Below, in pieces: positions 44,497 to 53,855 of a stretch of DNA of 64,000 bases (its first letter is position 1; each line of letters opens with the position of its first letter). Both the position numbers and the translations under genes were made by a program. This DNA is from UBA1433 sp964581565 (lineage in GTDB: Bacteria; Bacillota; Clostridia; Eubacteriales; UBA1433): contig CAZOOZ010000010.1 of the NCBI GenBank assembly GCA_964581565.1, forward strand, positions 1 to 64,000. Reading direction: 5' to 3'. A model generated the notes under the pieces. That model did not search any database. It was not told the DNA's origin and was given only the letters and a program-made list of their open reading frames with translations.

Positions 44497-44519
44497 TTAA
44501 TAATAGTAATTATTATTAA
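44497..44519. promoter_or_regulatory. Perfect palindrome upstream of reverse rubrerythrin (candidate PerR/Fur-type operator)
   Basis: TTAATAATA (44497-44505) and TATTATTAA (44511-44519) are perfect 9-bp arms around GTAAT. The site lies 17 bases before the rubrerythrin start codon. The AT-only composition and size resemble PerR/Fur boxes, and peroxide control of this gene is common in clostridia. Confidence 0.55.
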
Positions 44520-44603
44520 TTTTATTATGAATTCATTATACCTCTATAATTTTAAATGTCAATAGTTAAAAATAAAAAAATTTATATTTTTCAGCAATAA
44601 AAA

Positions 44604-44622
44604 ACCGGCTATTTTTGCCGGT
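44604..44622 (-). terminator. Terminator of the ABC-2 exporter operon
   Basis: ACCGGC pairs with GCCGGT around a 7-base loop and is followed on the minus strand by TTTTTTATT. It lies 22 bases after the permease stop. Confidence 0.8.
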
Positions 44623-44644
44623 CAAAGAAATTGCATTTTTAAAT

Positions 44645-46309
44645 TTAAATTTCAATATTTAAAAATAATGTTTTGAATTTTTTTCTGGTAAATTTGTCAA
44701 ATACAAGAGTACATATAGCAGTGATAATTAACATGAGTATAATGACTATTTTTAAATTTGTCAAAAGCCGTACTGCAATATAGGCAATGAGTGCAATAAT
44801 TAGAATGTATATGATACAAAACAACATCGCAAAGAATACATTGAAATTTTGTTTTACGGCTCTTTGCGGATTATCCCAGTTTAAAAGAGGCCTGGATGCA
44901 TCAATTAAGAATGAAATATAGGCCGTCGGAAGCGAAGCAATCAACGCCAGCAAAAATGCAGACATCAAAACCGCAAGGCTGATTTTACTTATAATATAGA
45001 TTGTGATACTGCTCACCGCAATCAAAATAATACTTAAAACAATTTGTGTCAAAAGCCTTCCGTTTAACTGTTCATCGGTTGTGGTCGGAATTGTCTTTGT
45101 GATCCAGATGCTCTGTCCTTCCCGCGAAAAAGTGGTGGATAGCACCGGTGAGAGCCCGGCAAAAAATGTATAAATAGCCGCCAGAATCAATATGGCTATT
45201 TCCTTATGGGACGCAACCGCAGTAAAATCAATTTGTTCCTTCATTCCCGAGGCATAAAACATGACTAAAATCACGATGGGAATCACAAAAGCCGTACCCA
45301 GGCAATTAAACATATAGATCGGCGTCCGGAGTATCATTCTCATATCGTTTTTAAAAATAGCCATTACAGGGCTGCTTGTCTGATACTCTATATTTTTGCT
45401 TCGTTGTCTGATTTTGCCTGTGTTGGATGAGGCAAGAATAGAATGAATATATACTTTTTTGCCTAAGAGCACACATAAAAACAACACTGCCGCCGTAATA
45501 AACAAATAGGAAAACAAATATACGAATGCACTGATACTGTTATAAAAAACCAACGCTTTTGAAGCGATGACAGCGGGGAAAAATATTCTTGTGATGCTGC
45601 TAAGCAACGCATTGGAATTCTGTAAAAAATATGCGATCGTCTCCGAAGTATTACCTCCCATGGAAGACGTGAGTTTTGTATTGATAAATTGAAAAGCGAT
45701 AATAAAACCAAGCGTTAAAAACAAAGTAATGAGTTGGATTTTGTCTCTTTTTATTTTAAAGCTCGCGCCTTTCATTAAAAGCATAATAATGACAGCCAAA
45801 ATTCCCAGCACAATCACAGGTAAAAGCGCCATGACGATTACCGCAAGAAAATAATATACGAGGGTGCAGCCCTGTACCACGCCGTATTTAATAATCGCCG
45901 GAAGCATAATCGGAAGCACGAAAAAATATTCCGAAATCGTAATTGTAAGAATTTTAGAAAGCACAATATTACCCGGCCTCAGCGGAAGCGACAGCAACGT
46001 ATCCAAATCTTTCGCCATATAAAAATAGGCTAAAATATAGCTGATGCCAAATATCAAAATCACAACAGAGGTGAGCGCCAAATATTGCGCCAGATAGGCA
46101 TTTGCCTGATTAAGCATAACGTAGGCATCGTAGAGCAGCGACGTAAAAGAAATATAAAGAATATATGCCGGAAGCAGGCAAAGCACCAGAACAATAAATA
46201 ATACAAGCCTTTTCACTGATTTTTTGTTCTTCTTTGAGTCATATAGCAGTGCAGAAAGTCCATACACACTCTTTAGGCTCACAGAAGTAAGACGTATCAG
46301 CTCTTTCAT
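44645..46309 (-). CDS. ABC-2-type exporter, membrane subunit
   Basis: The 554-residue protein has about 12 hydrophobic segments in two halves, as in putative ABC exporters. A conserved-type segment YFYMAKDLDTLLSLPLRPGN lies near residues 92-111. The central soluble loop contains FSREGQSIWITKTIPTTTDE near 385. It starts within the last bases of the ATP-binding gene (ATGA overlap). The cargo is unknown, and an envelope or peptide-stress function is possible. Confidence 0.82.
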   Translation of the reverse strand: MKELIRLTSVSLKSVYGLSALLYDSKKNKKSVKRLVLFIVLVLCLLPAYILYISFTSLLYDAYVMLNQANAYLAQYLALTSVVILIFGISYILAYFYMAKDLDTLLSLPLRPGNIVLSKILTITISEYFFVLPIMLPAIIKYGVVQGCTLVYYFLAVIVMALLPVIVLGILAVIIMLLMKGASFKIKRDKIQLITLFLTLGFIIAFQFINTKLTSSMGGNTSETIAYFLQNSNALLSSITRIFFPAVIASKALVFYNSISAFVYLFSYLFITAAVLFLCVLLGKKVYIHSILASSNTGKIRQRSKNIEYQTSSPVMAIFKNDMRMILRTPIYMFNCLGTAFVIPIVILVMFYASGMKEQIDFTAVASHKEIAILILAAIYTFFAGLSPVLSTTFSREGQSIWITKTIPTTTDEQLNGRLLTQIVLSIILIAVSSITIYIISKISLAVLMSAFLLALIASLPTAYISFLIDASRPLLNWDNPQRAVKQNFNVFFAMLFCIIYILIIALIAYIAVRLLTNLKIVIILMLIITAICTLVFDKFTRKKFKTLFLNIEI

Positions 46310-47031
46310 GACTTTGTAATCTCCAGAAAGATTTCTTCAAGCGAATCGTCTTCGCCGAGTTTTGCTCTTAACTCTTCCACTGTGCCCTGTGCTATCAGTT
46401 TGCCTTTATTGATGATTGCCACTCTGTCGCAAATGCGTTCGGCAACTTCCAAGACATGCGTGGAAAAGAAAATGCTTTTTCCCATTTGACAGTGCTGCTT
46501 CATGATTTCTTTTAATGCGAAAGATGACTTTGGATCAAGGCCGACCATAGGCTCATCGAGAACCATTAGATCAGGCTCATGAAGAAGTGCGGCCGTGAGC
46601 ACCAGCTTTTGCTGCATACCGTGCGAATAGCTTTCTATGATATCGCCAAGCGCGGACTTGATTTCAAATACAGACGCATATTCATCTATTTTCTCGTCTC
46701 TTTCTTTTTTTTGTACTTTATACACATCCGCAATAAAATTTAAATACTCTATGCCTTTGAGTTTCGTATAGATCTGCGGATTATCGGGGACATAACTGAT
46801 CCGTTTTTTTGCCTCATAAGGCATCTGCCATACATCAACGCCACCGACTTCGATGCTGCCAGAATCAGGCTTTAGCAGCCCCACGATCATTTTGATGGTT
46901 GTGGTTTTCCCGGCACCGTTGGGCCCTAAAAATCCAAAAATCTCTCCATCGTTCACTTCAAGACTCATATTATCAACTGCTTTAAAATTGGCTTTGCCAT
47001 ACGTTTTAGAAAGTTTTTGTATATTCAGCAT
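46306..47031 (-). CDS. ABC transporter ATP-binding protein
   Basis: In this 241-residue protein the Walker A FLGPNGAGKTTTIKM is near residue 35, the signature YSHGMQQKLVLTAAL near 134 (a variant of LSGGQ), the Walker B LMVLDEPMVGLDP near 153, and the switch His in FFSTHVLE near 187. It powers the adjacent 12-TM subunit. GGGAGAGAAGT precedes the ATG. The DUF3887 hydrolase lipoprotein gene lies 12 bases upstream, so all may be one operon. Confidence 0.93.
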   Translation of the reverse strand: MLNIQKLSKTYGKANFKAVDNMSLEVNDGEIFGFLGPNGAGKTTTIKMIVGLLKPDSGSIEVGGVDVWQMPYEAKKRISYVPDNPQIYTKLKGIEYLNFIADVYKVQKKERDEKIDEYASVFEIKSALGDIIESYSHGMQQKLVLTAALLHEPDLMVLDEPMVGLDPKSSFALKEIMKQHCQMGKSIFFSTHVLEVAERICDRVAIINKGKLIAQGTVEELRAKLGEDDSLEEIFLEITKS

Positions 47032-47043
47032 ACTTCTCTCCCA

Positions 47044-48342
47044 TTACAAATTGCTTACAAATGCGTAGATATCATTGATGACATTTGAATCAACGTAGTT
47101 TAAATTTGTGTAATCATCGGCCGACATCACAGTAGACGGCATGAACAGATGGTTTAAATTATCATAAAGTATGTAGGTGACGTTGTCCCTGTCACTCAAC
47201 CCGTTTTGCCATTTCGCATATTCGCTGAGCGTTACCTGATAATCTTTTGCCCCCTGCAAAATCAATATCTTGGCTCTGCTTTTTTTTATCGTCGCTATCG
47301 GGTCATACGTCTTTAAATCAAGCCAGTAAGAAGCCTGTGCACTAAGCAGCTGGCTTGGTAAGTACTCATTGGCATTTTCTTTCGTCAGTGCTTTGATAGC
47401 AGCAATTTGTTTATCGTATGTATTGATCTGAGCTTGTTCGCTTTCCGTGACATTTCCATCAAAATTAGCTAGATAATTGATTTGTGTAAGTATCAAATCC
47501 TCAATCGGCGTTACATTGCCCGCCATGATGATGTACCCGTCGGCCCAGTACAGTTCCTGACTGATTCTGCCCATCAAATATCCCCCGAAACTATGCCCTG
47601 CAATATAGATATTTTTAAAGCCCAGACTGTTCATCTTATTATACGCATTTACGACATCATCTATTACTTCGTCATAGACCGTGAAGTCGTCTTTTTCTGC
47701 CATTTTTTCAGCATATGTATAGGTTCTCTTGTCATACCGATAGACTGCAACGCCTTTTTGGGCAAGTCCCCAGGCTATATCACGAAAAGGCTTCAACGCC
47801 CCCATGCTTTCATTTCTATCCGAAGCACCTGATCCCTGAACCAATATCACCACTGTGTCACAGCTTCCTTCTTTAGGCGTTGTCAATGTGCCCTGCAGTT
47901 CATAAGACCAGCCGATTGATACTTCTTTTTCTTCAATCGTATCCGGCATTTGCAAATCATCATACGGCTCATAATGAAAACCGCTGATTTTATCTTCATT
48001 ATCAAAAGTGACTTTAAGAATCAGGCTACCCGACTCAAAGATTGCCAGATAAGAAACAGTGCCATCTTCATCACTTTGATATTCAAGACTTGTGCGAGAA
48101 CCTAAAGGTTCAATTGTATCTGCATACGCATTCTCTAAGACTTTCTGTGTTAATACTGTTGCCATCGCTGCATCATAGTTATACGAATTCAACATTTCAT
48201 CGAAATCTTTATTTAAAAAATCCGTAATATATTCCTTTGCAACAGTATTGTTATTTTCATTATTATAAGTGCAGGCAAAAAGTGAAAAAATGCTGCATAA
48301 TATAAATAAACTTATTATAAAAATAGTGCTAATTTTTTTCAA
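47044..48342 (-). CDS. Lipoprotein with DUF3887 and alpha/beta-hydrolase domains
   Basis: The protein has 432 residues from TTG 48342, chosen because AGGAG lies 7 bases before it and it gives a clean signal peptide ending SLFAC (Cys24). A DUF3887-like domain spans ~30-125. A serine hydrolase follows with VILVQGSGASDRNE near 165, the nucleophile in GHSFGGYLMG near 245, and a C-terminal His in LYDNLNHLFMP near 396. Such membrane-anchored peptidase/esterase-like proteins often accompany exporters. It sits directly before the ABC genes and after a DUF3887-only paralogue. Confidence 0.8.
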   Translation of the reverse strand: MKKISTIFIISLFILCSIFSLFACTYNNENNNTVAKEYITDFLNKDFDEMLNSYNYDAAMATVLTQKVLENAYADTIEPLGSRTSLEYQSDEDGTVSYLAIFESGSLILKVTFDNEDKISGFHYEPYDDLQMPDTIEEKEVSIGWSYELQGTLTTPKEGSCDTVVILVQGSGASDRNESMGALKPFRDIAWGLAQKGVAVYRYDKRTYTYAEKMAEKDDFTVYDEVIDDVVNAYNKMNSLGFKNIYIAGHSFGGYLMGRISQELYWADGYIIMAGNVTPIEDLILTQINYLANFDGNVTESEQAQINTYDKQIAAIKALTKENANEYLPSQLLSAQASYWLDLKTYDPIATIKKSRAKILILQGAKDYQVTLSEYAKWQNGLSDRDNVTYILYDNLNHLFMPSTVMSADDYTNLNYVDSNVINDIYAFVSNL

Positions 48343-48372
48343 AATCATACTCCTGCCTATCCAAAAATAAAC

Positions 48373-48401
48373 TGGTGTGCCGTAGCAAACCAGGCACACC
48401 A
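48373..48401. terminator. Hairpin between the two DUF3887 genes
   Basis: TGGTGTGCC and GGCACACCA form a perfect 9-bp stem around an 11-base loop. On the minus strand AGTTTATTTTT follows, so it may partially terminate after the DUF3887 gene and lower expression of the downstream hydrolase/ABC genes. Confidence 0.55.
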
Positions 48402-48414
48402 CTACTGAATATTA

Positions 48415-48813
48415 TTACTCTGCAGGCGTTACTGTGAATCCTGCTATTAATCCGTCTTTATCAAAAGTTACATTCATAGTCAAATCCATCGTCTCAAAAC
48501 TGACAATTTCATAAACTATATTATAGCCGCTCTGTTCTTTTGATTGTATCTCGCCTCTTTTTGTTACCTGACCAACTTGTGCATAAAGCGTTTCAGCCGT
48601 CTGCTGCAAGAACTCTTCACTGACAGCTTGCTGCATTTTGCTATCATATTCATAATTTTCCATCATCGCCTTATAATTGCCGTCAAAAAAATCATTGACA
48701 TAATTTTGCCCTGTCTGCGTGTTATCGGCACTCGTGCCACTTGACGACGAACAGGCAAATAAGCTTAAAGCAATCCCGACAGTCATGAATACAAAGAAAA
48801 TCTTTTTTTTCAT
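48415..48813 (-). CDS. DUF3887-only lipoprotein
   Basis: The protein has 132 residues from the ATG preceded by AGGGGG; upstream codons lack a ribosome site. The signal peptide ends SLFAC (Cys21), followed by a Ser/Thr/Asn linker and a DUF3887-like domain (NYVNDFFDGNYKAMMENYEY, later VTFDKDGLIAGFTVTP). The domain resembles the N-terminal part of the next gene product, so one probably arose by duplication. Its role is unknown, and binding of a ligand presented to the paired hydrolase is one idea. Confidence 0.75.
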   Translation of the reverse strand: MKKKIFFVFMTVGIALSLFACSSSSGTSADNTQTGQNYVNDFFDGNYKAMMENYEYDSKMQQAVSEEFLQQTAETLYAQVGQVTKRGEIQSKEQSGYNIVYEIVSFETMDLTMNVTFDKDGLIAGFTVTPAE

Positions 48814-48922
48814 ACAACCCCCTGTTTTCTCTTCTCTATAAACTAATAAAATTACCAATTAAAAAAATATGACGCATACATTGTATGTTTATTATATCAT
48901 TTATATAAAACAAAAATGACAG

Positions 48923-49363
48923 TTAATTTCTTTTTGAACTGAAAAAATTTACCATTAAAGTTTTGCATTCTTCTTCTTTGATGCCACCGTAAATTTCTAT
49001 GCACCTGTCATTTACAATACTATAGATATTAATTAAAGAATCGGCAAACCCCATTTTGGGCTCTGTCGTCCCATACACCAATTTCTTGATTCTTGTATTT
49101 AAGATACTGCCCATACACATCATGCATGGCTCTACGGTTACATATAGCTCACAATCATCTAAATAAGTCGTATCGAGCTTTTTTAATGCTTTCTTTATTA
49201 CAAGCATTTCGGCATGTGCGAGGGGATTATTCTTTTCAACGCACTGATTGTGTGCTTTTGCAATAAGTTCATTGCCTCTATAAAGCACGGCTCCGATCGG
49301 GACTTCATTCTTCTCATATGCTTTTTTTGCTATTTTCAGTGCTTCTTCCATTTTTTTATACAT
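48923..49363 (-). CDS. tadA: tRNA adenosine(34) deaminase
   Basis: The 146-residue zinc deaminase has the catalytic HAEMLVI near residue 50 (zinc His and proton-shuttle Glu) and VEPCMMCMGS near 77 with the two zinc cysteines. It makes inosine at the wobble position of tRNA-Arg(ACG). TGAGGAGTTAAAGGA precedes the ATG. The C terminus carries the family-typical VNFFSSKRN. Confidence 0.92.
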   Translation of the reverse strand: MYKKMEEALKIAKKAYEKNEVPIGAVLYRGNELIAKAHNQCVEKNNPLAHAEMLVIKKALKKLDTTYLDDCELYVTVEPCMMCMGSILNTRIKKLVYGTTEPKMGFADSLINIYSIVNDRCIEIYGGIKEEECKTLMVNFFSSKRN

Positions 49364-49469
49364 TCCTTTAACTCCTCACACCGATAATTATTATAAAAAA
49401 AATTATATTTTAGTGCAAGTAAAATATAATTTCATATTGTTATTTAATCTTAATTTTTTCTGACAATCA

Positions 49470-50234
49470 TTATTCTATGTTAATATTATTATATAAAGAT
49501 AAGATATCTTCTTTTTTCGCAGACAGTTTTTCTTCATTTTTTAGATCTACAATCGTTCTCCCCTTATGCAACATAATCAACCGGTTCCCATATTCAAGCG
49601 CATATCGTACATTATGTGTGACCATCATGGCCGTGATTGAATTTTCCTTAATGATTTTATCCGTCATCTGCATAATACTCTCTGCAGTACTGGGATCCAG
49701 CGCTGCCGTGTGTTCGTCGAGTATCAGCATTTCGATAGGTGCCATCACCGACATCAATAAAGCCAATGCCTGCCTTTGTCCGCCTGAGAGCGCGCCCGCT
49801 TTCGTATACAATTTATTTTCGAGGCCCAGATTCAGGCTACACAGACGCTCTTTATAGTGATCGATCCTTTTTTTATTTGTGCCTGCTCTTAGATTGTAGC
49901 TTTTACCTTTATTATCCGCCATTGACAAATTTTCAAGTATTGTCATATCTGCACAGGTACCCATGGAAGGATTTTGATATACCCGGCCTATTTTGCTGTA
50001 ACGCATAAAGTCTTTCATATTCGTTATGTTACGGCCGTCAAAAAAAACTGCACCGCCCTGTATATCCATGCTGCCGCAAATAACATTCAAAATAGATGTT
50101 TTCCCGCTTCCGTTTGACCCCACTACAGAGACAAACTCGCCATCGTTTACCGTTAAATTAAACCCTTCAAATAAAGTATTTTCATTGATCGTCCCTGCGT
50201 CGTATACTTTATAAATATCTTTGAGTTCAAGCAA
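49470..50234 (-). CDS. trpZ: Tryptophan-type ABC importer, ATP-binding subunit
   Basis: In this 254-residue protein the Walker A VGSNGSGKTSILN is near residue 37, the signature LSGGQRQALALLMSV near 146, and Walker B MLILDEHTAALDP near 167. The translation starts at TTG within the end of the permease gene, with AAGGTG upstream. The name follows the TrpXYZ family and the Trp-specific T-box at the head of the operon. Confidence 0.88.
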   Translation of the reverse strand: MLELKDIYKVYDAGTINENTLFEGFNLTVNDGEFVSVVGSNGSGKTSILNVICGSMDIQGGAVFFDGRNITNMKDFMRYSKIGRVYQNPSMGTCADMTILENLSMADNKGKSYNLRAGTNKKRIDHYKERLCSLNLGLENKLYTKAGALSGGQRQALALLMSVMAPIEMLILDEHTAALDPSTAESIMQMTDKIIKENSITAMMVTHNVRYALEYGNRLIMLHKGRTIVDLKNEEKLSAKKEDILSLYNNINIE

Positions 50235-51108
50235 TTTTTTTCACCTTCTTTTTTCTGTCTTTGCCGACAATAAGAATCACCAAAAATAAGCATGCCGTAA
50301 TCAGCTTCATATCGATTGCAGGCATTCCTGCGGCGATAGCCGCCGCCACGCAGGCTTTATATAAAATACTGCCTATAATAACTGCCAAGGTGCCACCTAC
50401 AAACTTAACTTTTTTAAATAAGTTAAGCCCGATGATAACAGAAGCAAGCCCTATAATGATCGTTCCCGTTCCCATATTTACTTCAAAAAATCTTTGCTGC
50501 TGGCACATAATGCTTCCGCCGAGCGCAACGAGCGCATTGCTTATCATGAGTCCGATAATCTTTACCGTTCCGCTGTTTTTTGCAAGAAGCGACACCACTG
50601 CCGGATTGCTGCCCACCGCCCGCAGAAGATAACCGGATTTTGTTTTTAAATATCTGTCCAGCAACGTTTTTGAAAGTATCAAAAAAATCAATATAATAAT
50701 GATAGATTTAAAGGTCTCTAAAGTTCCGTTAAAGAGGTTGCCAAACCCGCTGTTAAAAATCGTGTTCATGCCAAAAATGGGCACATTCGCTTTCGCTGCA
50801 ACGTGTAAATTAACAGAATACAACGCAGTCATCGTAATGATACCGCTGAGCAAATCTCTTATTTTAAATTTTACATGGATAACACCCGTAACCAATCCTG
50901 CCACTGCCCCACCGAAAAGCGCGACTACTAAGGCAAAATAAGGATTTGCCCCGTTTGTGATCATAATAGCCGTAATAGATGCTCCGAGTGGGAAAGATCC
51001 GTCTACCGTCAGATCCGGAAAATCTAAGATTTTATATGTGATGTAGACACCGAGTGCCATGATGGCATAAATCATGCCTTGTTCTAATATTCCTAAAATA
51101 ATGTTCAT
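50227..51108 (-). CDS. trpY: Tryptophan-type ABC importer, permease subunit
   Basis: The 293-residue protein from ATG 51108 has about eight to nine membrane segments and belongs to the BPD_transp_2/ABC_sub_bind-linked permeases. FPDLTVDGSFPLGASITAIM near residues 30-49 is a family hallmark. A GTG 13 codons earlier is possible but has no better ribosome site. It overlaps the ATPase gene by 8 bases and follows trpX by 64 bases. Confidence 0.87.
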   Translation of the reverse strand: MNIILGILEQGMIYAIMALGVYITYKILDFPDLTVDGSFPLGASITAIMITNGANPYFALVVALFGGAVAGLVTGVIHVKFKIRDLLSGIITMTALYSVNLHVAAKANVPIFGMNTIFNSGFGNLFNGTLETFKSIIIILIFLILSKTLLDRYLKTKSGYLLRAVGSNPAVVSLLAKNSGTVKIIGLMISNALVALGGSIMCQQQRFFEVNMGTGTIIIGLASVIIGLNLFKKVKFVGGTLAVIIGSILYKACVAAAIAAGMPAIDMKLITACLFLVILIVGKDRKKKVKKIA

Positions 51109-51172
51109 TTCTTTGCCTTTGTATTCGGCAGAAGGCAAAACGCCCACTGCCGAACTGCTTTTTTTTAAATCT

Positions 51173-52141
51173 TTATTCTGCCGTTACTTCTGTTGCTCTT
51201 TCTCTGAAATCATCTGTGAGTGTGAAATTGAATTTTTTCATTGCCTGTGTATTGACATACAGGCTGCTGTTGTCAATGATTTGATACTCTATTTCATCCG
51301 CTGTTTTTTCGCCGTTTAAAACACTCGCCGCGATTTGTCCCGTTTGTTTTCCAAGTTCCAGATACTCTATGCCTTCGGCTGCTACGCAGCCCAGCTTTAC
51401 TTGCTCTATTTCGCTTCCAAACACCGGTATTCCTGCCGTGTTTGCTTTATCCAGCACAACCGTAAGGGAGCCTACTACCGTGTTATCCGTAAGGTTTGTG
51501 ATACAATCCACTTTGTTTACTAAGTTATCTGCCGCAAGCGGAATATCAGCCGAGGTGCTGATGCCCACATCAACAATTTCAAATCCGTATGTAGGCGCCA
51601 TCGCCTTGTATTCTTCTATCGTGGATTGCGAATTTACTTCACTTGTTGTGTATAGGATACCTATTTTGGCGGCATTTGGCATCAATGCACGGATTAATTG
51701 CAGCTGAGCTTCCACAGGAAGCTTATCACTCGTTCCCGTGATATTGCCTTCGGTAAGCATTGCGGCATTCGGATCTGTAACAGCCGTGAAAATAACAGGT
51801 ATATCTGTATCGCTTGCCGCATTATACGCGGCTTGTGCCGCCGGTGTAGCAATAGCACAAATCATATCGACATTGTCGGTAACAAAGCTTTCAGCAATCA
51901 GGCTTGCCGTTCCCGCATCGAATTGCGCACTTTGATATTTTACTGTTAAGTTTTCACCCTCCACATATCCCGCTTCTTCTAACCCTTCCAAAAATCCTTC
52001 TCTGCAATTATCGAGCGAAGGGTGATCGCCAAATTGAACAATACCGATTGTGACATCTTCTTTCACTGCCGATGTGTTGCTACATGCCGCAAAACCAAGT
52101 GTAAATAAAACAATTAAAATTAAAATAATACTTTTCTTCAT
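51173..52141 (-). CDS. trpX: Tryptophan-type ABC importer, substrate-binding lipoprotein
   Basis: The protein has 322 residues from the second ATG, spaced 7 bases from GAGG. The lipoprotein signal ends GFAAC (Cys20). The mature part is an ABC_sub_bind (periplasmic-binding type I) protein with VTIGIVQFGDHPSLDNCREG near 30 and FTAVTDPNAAMLTEGNITGT near 128. With the Trp T-box upstream it very probably binds tryptophan. Confidence 0.9.
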   Translation of the reverse strand: MKKSIILILIVLFTLGFAACSNTSAVKEDVTIGIVQFGDHPSLDNCREGFLEGLEEAGYVEGENLTVKYQSAQFDAGTASLIAESFVTDNVDMICAIATPAAQAAYNAASDTDIPVIFTAVTDPNAAMLTEGNITGTSDKLPVEAQLQLIRALMPNAAKIGILYTTSEVNSQSTIEEYKAMAPTYGFEIVDVGISTSADIPLAADNLVNKVDCITNLTDNTVVGSLTVVLDKANTAGIPVFGSEIEQVKLGCVAAEGIEYLELGKQTGQIAASVLNGEKTADEIEYQIIDNSSLYVNTQAMKKFNFTLTDDFRERATEVTAE

Positions 52142-52251
52142 TTCCATACCTCTCTACCATATTTAAAGTTAACTTAAATTAAAACAGTTTGCTGCATAAA
52201 GACTTTATTTATAATGCCAGTGTGCTTTACTATCAACATCTCCTTTGCAAT

Positions 52252-52510
52252 AAAAAAATCCCAAGTATTATAAAAATACTTGGGACGAATATCCGCGGTG
52301 CCACCCAAATTGACTAAAATAAATTAGCCCAACTCAACTGTTCACATACCATCATATGTGCCGCTTTTATAACAGGTGCGGTTCCCGTTGGCGCCTACTT
52401 TTAATATTTCGGGCCACCCTCAAAAGTCCATTCACTGTATAAATCTATATTGCCTTTTCACCACCGGCAACTCTCTGAGATAGCGTTCATACAACTACTA
52501 CTCTTTATCA
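52252..52510 (-). promoter_or_regulatory. T-box leader of the trpXYZ importer (Trp specifier)
   Basis: On the minus strand stem I carries CAGAGAGTTGCCGGTGG near 52475. The specifier TGG is at 52430-52428 in the context GTGAATGGACT. The T-box GGGTGGCACCGCGG is at 52306-52293. The terminator stem CCCAAGTATT/AATACTTGGG is at 52284-52260 and is followed by seven Ts. This assigns the importer to tryptophan. Confidence 0.94.
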
Positions 52511-52681
52511 ACAGTTTTAATTTAAAGTTATATTGATTGTATAGTAGCATTATCGCTGTGTCAATAGCAAATTTTACTTAAATAAAATAAATAGTATAAA
52601 TATTTAAAATCTATTCCTAAAATGAAAAGCCTGCTTCATATTATTTATTATAGATTTTTTAAATGATGAGGTGGCATACAG

Positions 52682-53803
52682 GTGCGCAAGTTGGTTGCTT
52701 TTATTTTATTTGCATTATTAGTCGGATTTATATATTATTTTCCTTCCGTCACAGATAAAATATATGAAACGGAGCCCAAAAATACCACTGAGCAAACATC
52801 ATATGACGGCGTGCTCACTGTTGCGGATACGGTCAAACGCACCGTAGCCGGTGCCCGATACGGATATATCAATAAAATTATATATAACTTTGAGCAAAAT
52901 CATCCTAAAATTAGAATAGAATTAAAAGAATTAAAATACAGTGATAACGCAGAAATCGCTCTTCGGCTCAGCATCGAAGATACCCATCCCGATATTATGC
53001 CTTATTATGTGGCAGGATCTGCAATTGGCGATAAATATTTAACTCCCGTGCAAAATTATGAAATATTTTATAATGATTTAAATGATTATTTTTCTGCGCG
53101 TTTAAAAGACGGCACTTTCAAAGCGCTGCCTGTATCTTACGAAGTTCCCGTGATTATTATAAATACGGACCTTATATCACAGCTTAATTTAACACTGCCC
53201 GAAAAATTTACTGCGGATACATTTTTTTCTTTGCTGACGCAAATTGACGAAGCCATTGCAAACAATACGCTTTACACTTTTGATATGCTGATTACAAAAA
53301 ACAACAATTTATGGCAGCCCTTTTATCTAAATAACGACCTTTCAAAAATCGCTTCCTTAAAACATATACGAAGTGATCTTTTCGGCGGCAGTGAAGATGA
53401 TGTGCTCAGCCTGTTTTCGGATTCTAAGACTGCGGTGTGCATCTTAAGCGTCAGTCAACTGCGTGCTCTTCAAAATATGCAAAATAAAGGCAGCGGCAGT
53501 AAATGGTGTGTTTATGCCCTTCCTTACTCGCAAACTTATATCAGCAATATTTCTTTTTATGCTGCACTTAAAACCGACGATGCTCTCAAAAAGGATGCCA
53601 TAAATGATTTTTTAAAGATGCTTCTAAATGATGAATCACAGCTTCTCCTTGAAGACATTATGCATCTTCCCGTGAAAGAAGTAGTCTATGAAAAATATAC
53701 CTATTTAAATACACTGAAAATCAAAGATCAAGGCGTTTTACTGGATATGGATATAAAAACACTTGATAAAATTTATAACGAAATGATACAAAGTATACCT
53801 TAA
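52682..53803 (+). CDS. Membrane-anchored extracellular solute-binding-type protein, orphan
   Basis: This 373-residue protein starts with one N-terminal hydrophobic anchor (LVAFILFALLVGFIYYF) and then a fold like family 1 solute-binding proteins: IIYNFEQNHPKIRIELKELK near 66, ALPVSYEVPVIIINTDLISQ near 147, and FLKMLLNDESQLLLED near 318. No lipobox or permease gene is present, so it may sense or deliver a ligand for another system. The GTG start follows GAGGTGG. It is divergent from the trpXYZ T-box and is followed by murB. Confidence 0.72.
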   Translation: MRKLVAFILFALLVGFIYYFPSVTDKIYETEPKNTTEQTSYDGVLTVADTVKRTVAGARYGYINKIIYNFEQNHPKIRIELKELKYSDNAEIALRLSIEDTHPDIMPYYVAGSAIGDKYLTPVQNYEIFYNDLNDYFSARLKDGTFKALPVSYEVPVIIINTDLISQLNLTLPEKFTADTFFSLLTQIDEAIANNTLYTFDMLITKNNNLWQPFYLNNDLSKIASLKHIRSDLFGGSEDDVLSLFSDSKTAVCILSVSQLRALQNMQNKGSGSKWCVYALPYSQTYISNISFYAALKTDDALKKDAINDFLKMLLNDESQLLLEDIMHLPVKEVVYEKYTYLNTLKIKDQGVLLDMDIKTLDKIYNEMIQSIP

Positions 53804-53855
53804 TTGCTTACTTTATTGTATAATATGAACGCAAACAAATGAAAGGATAGACCAC

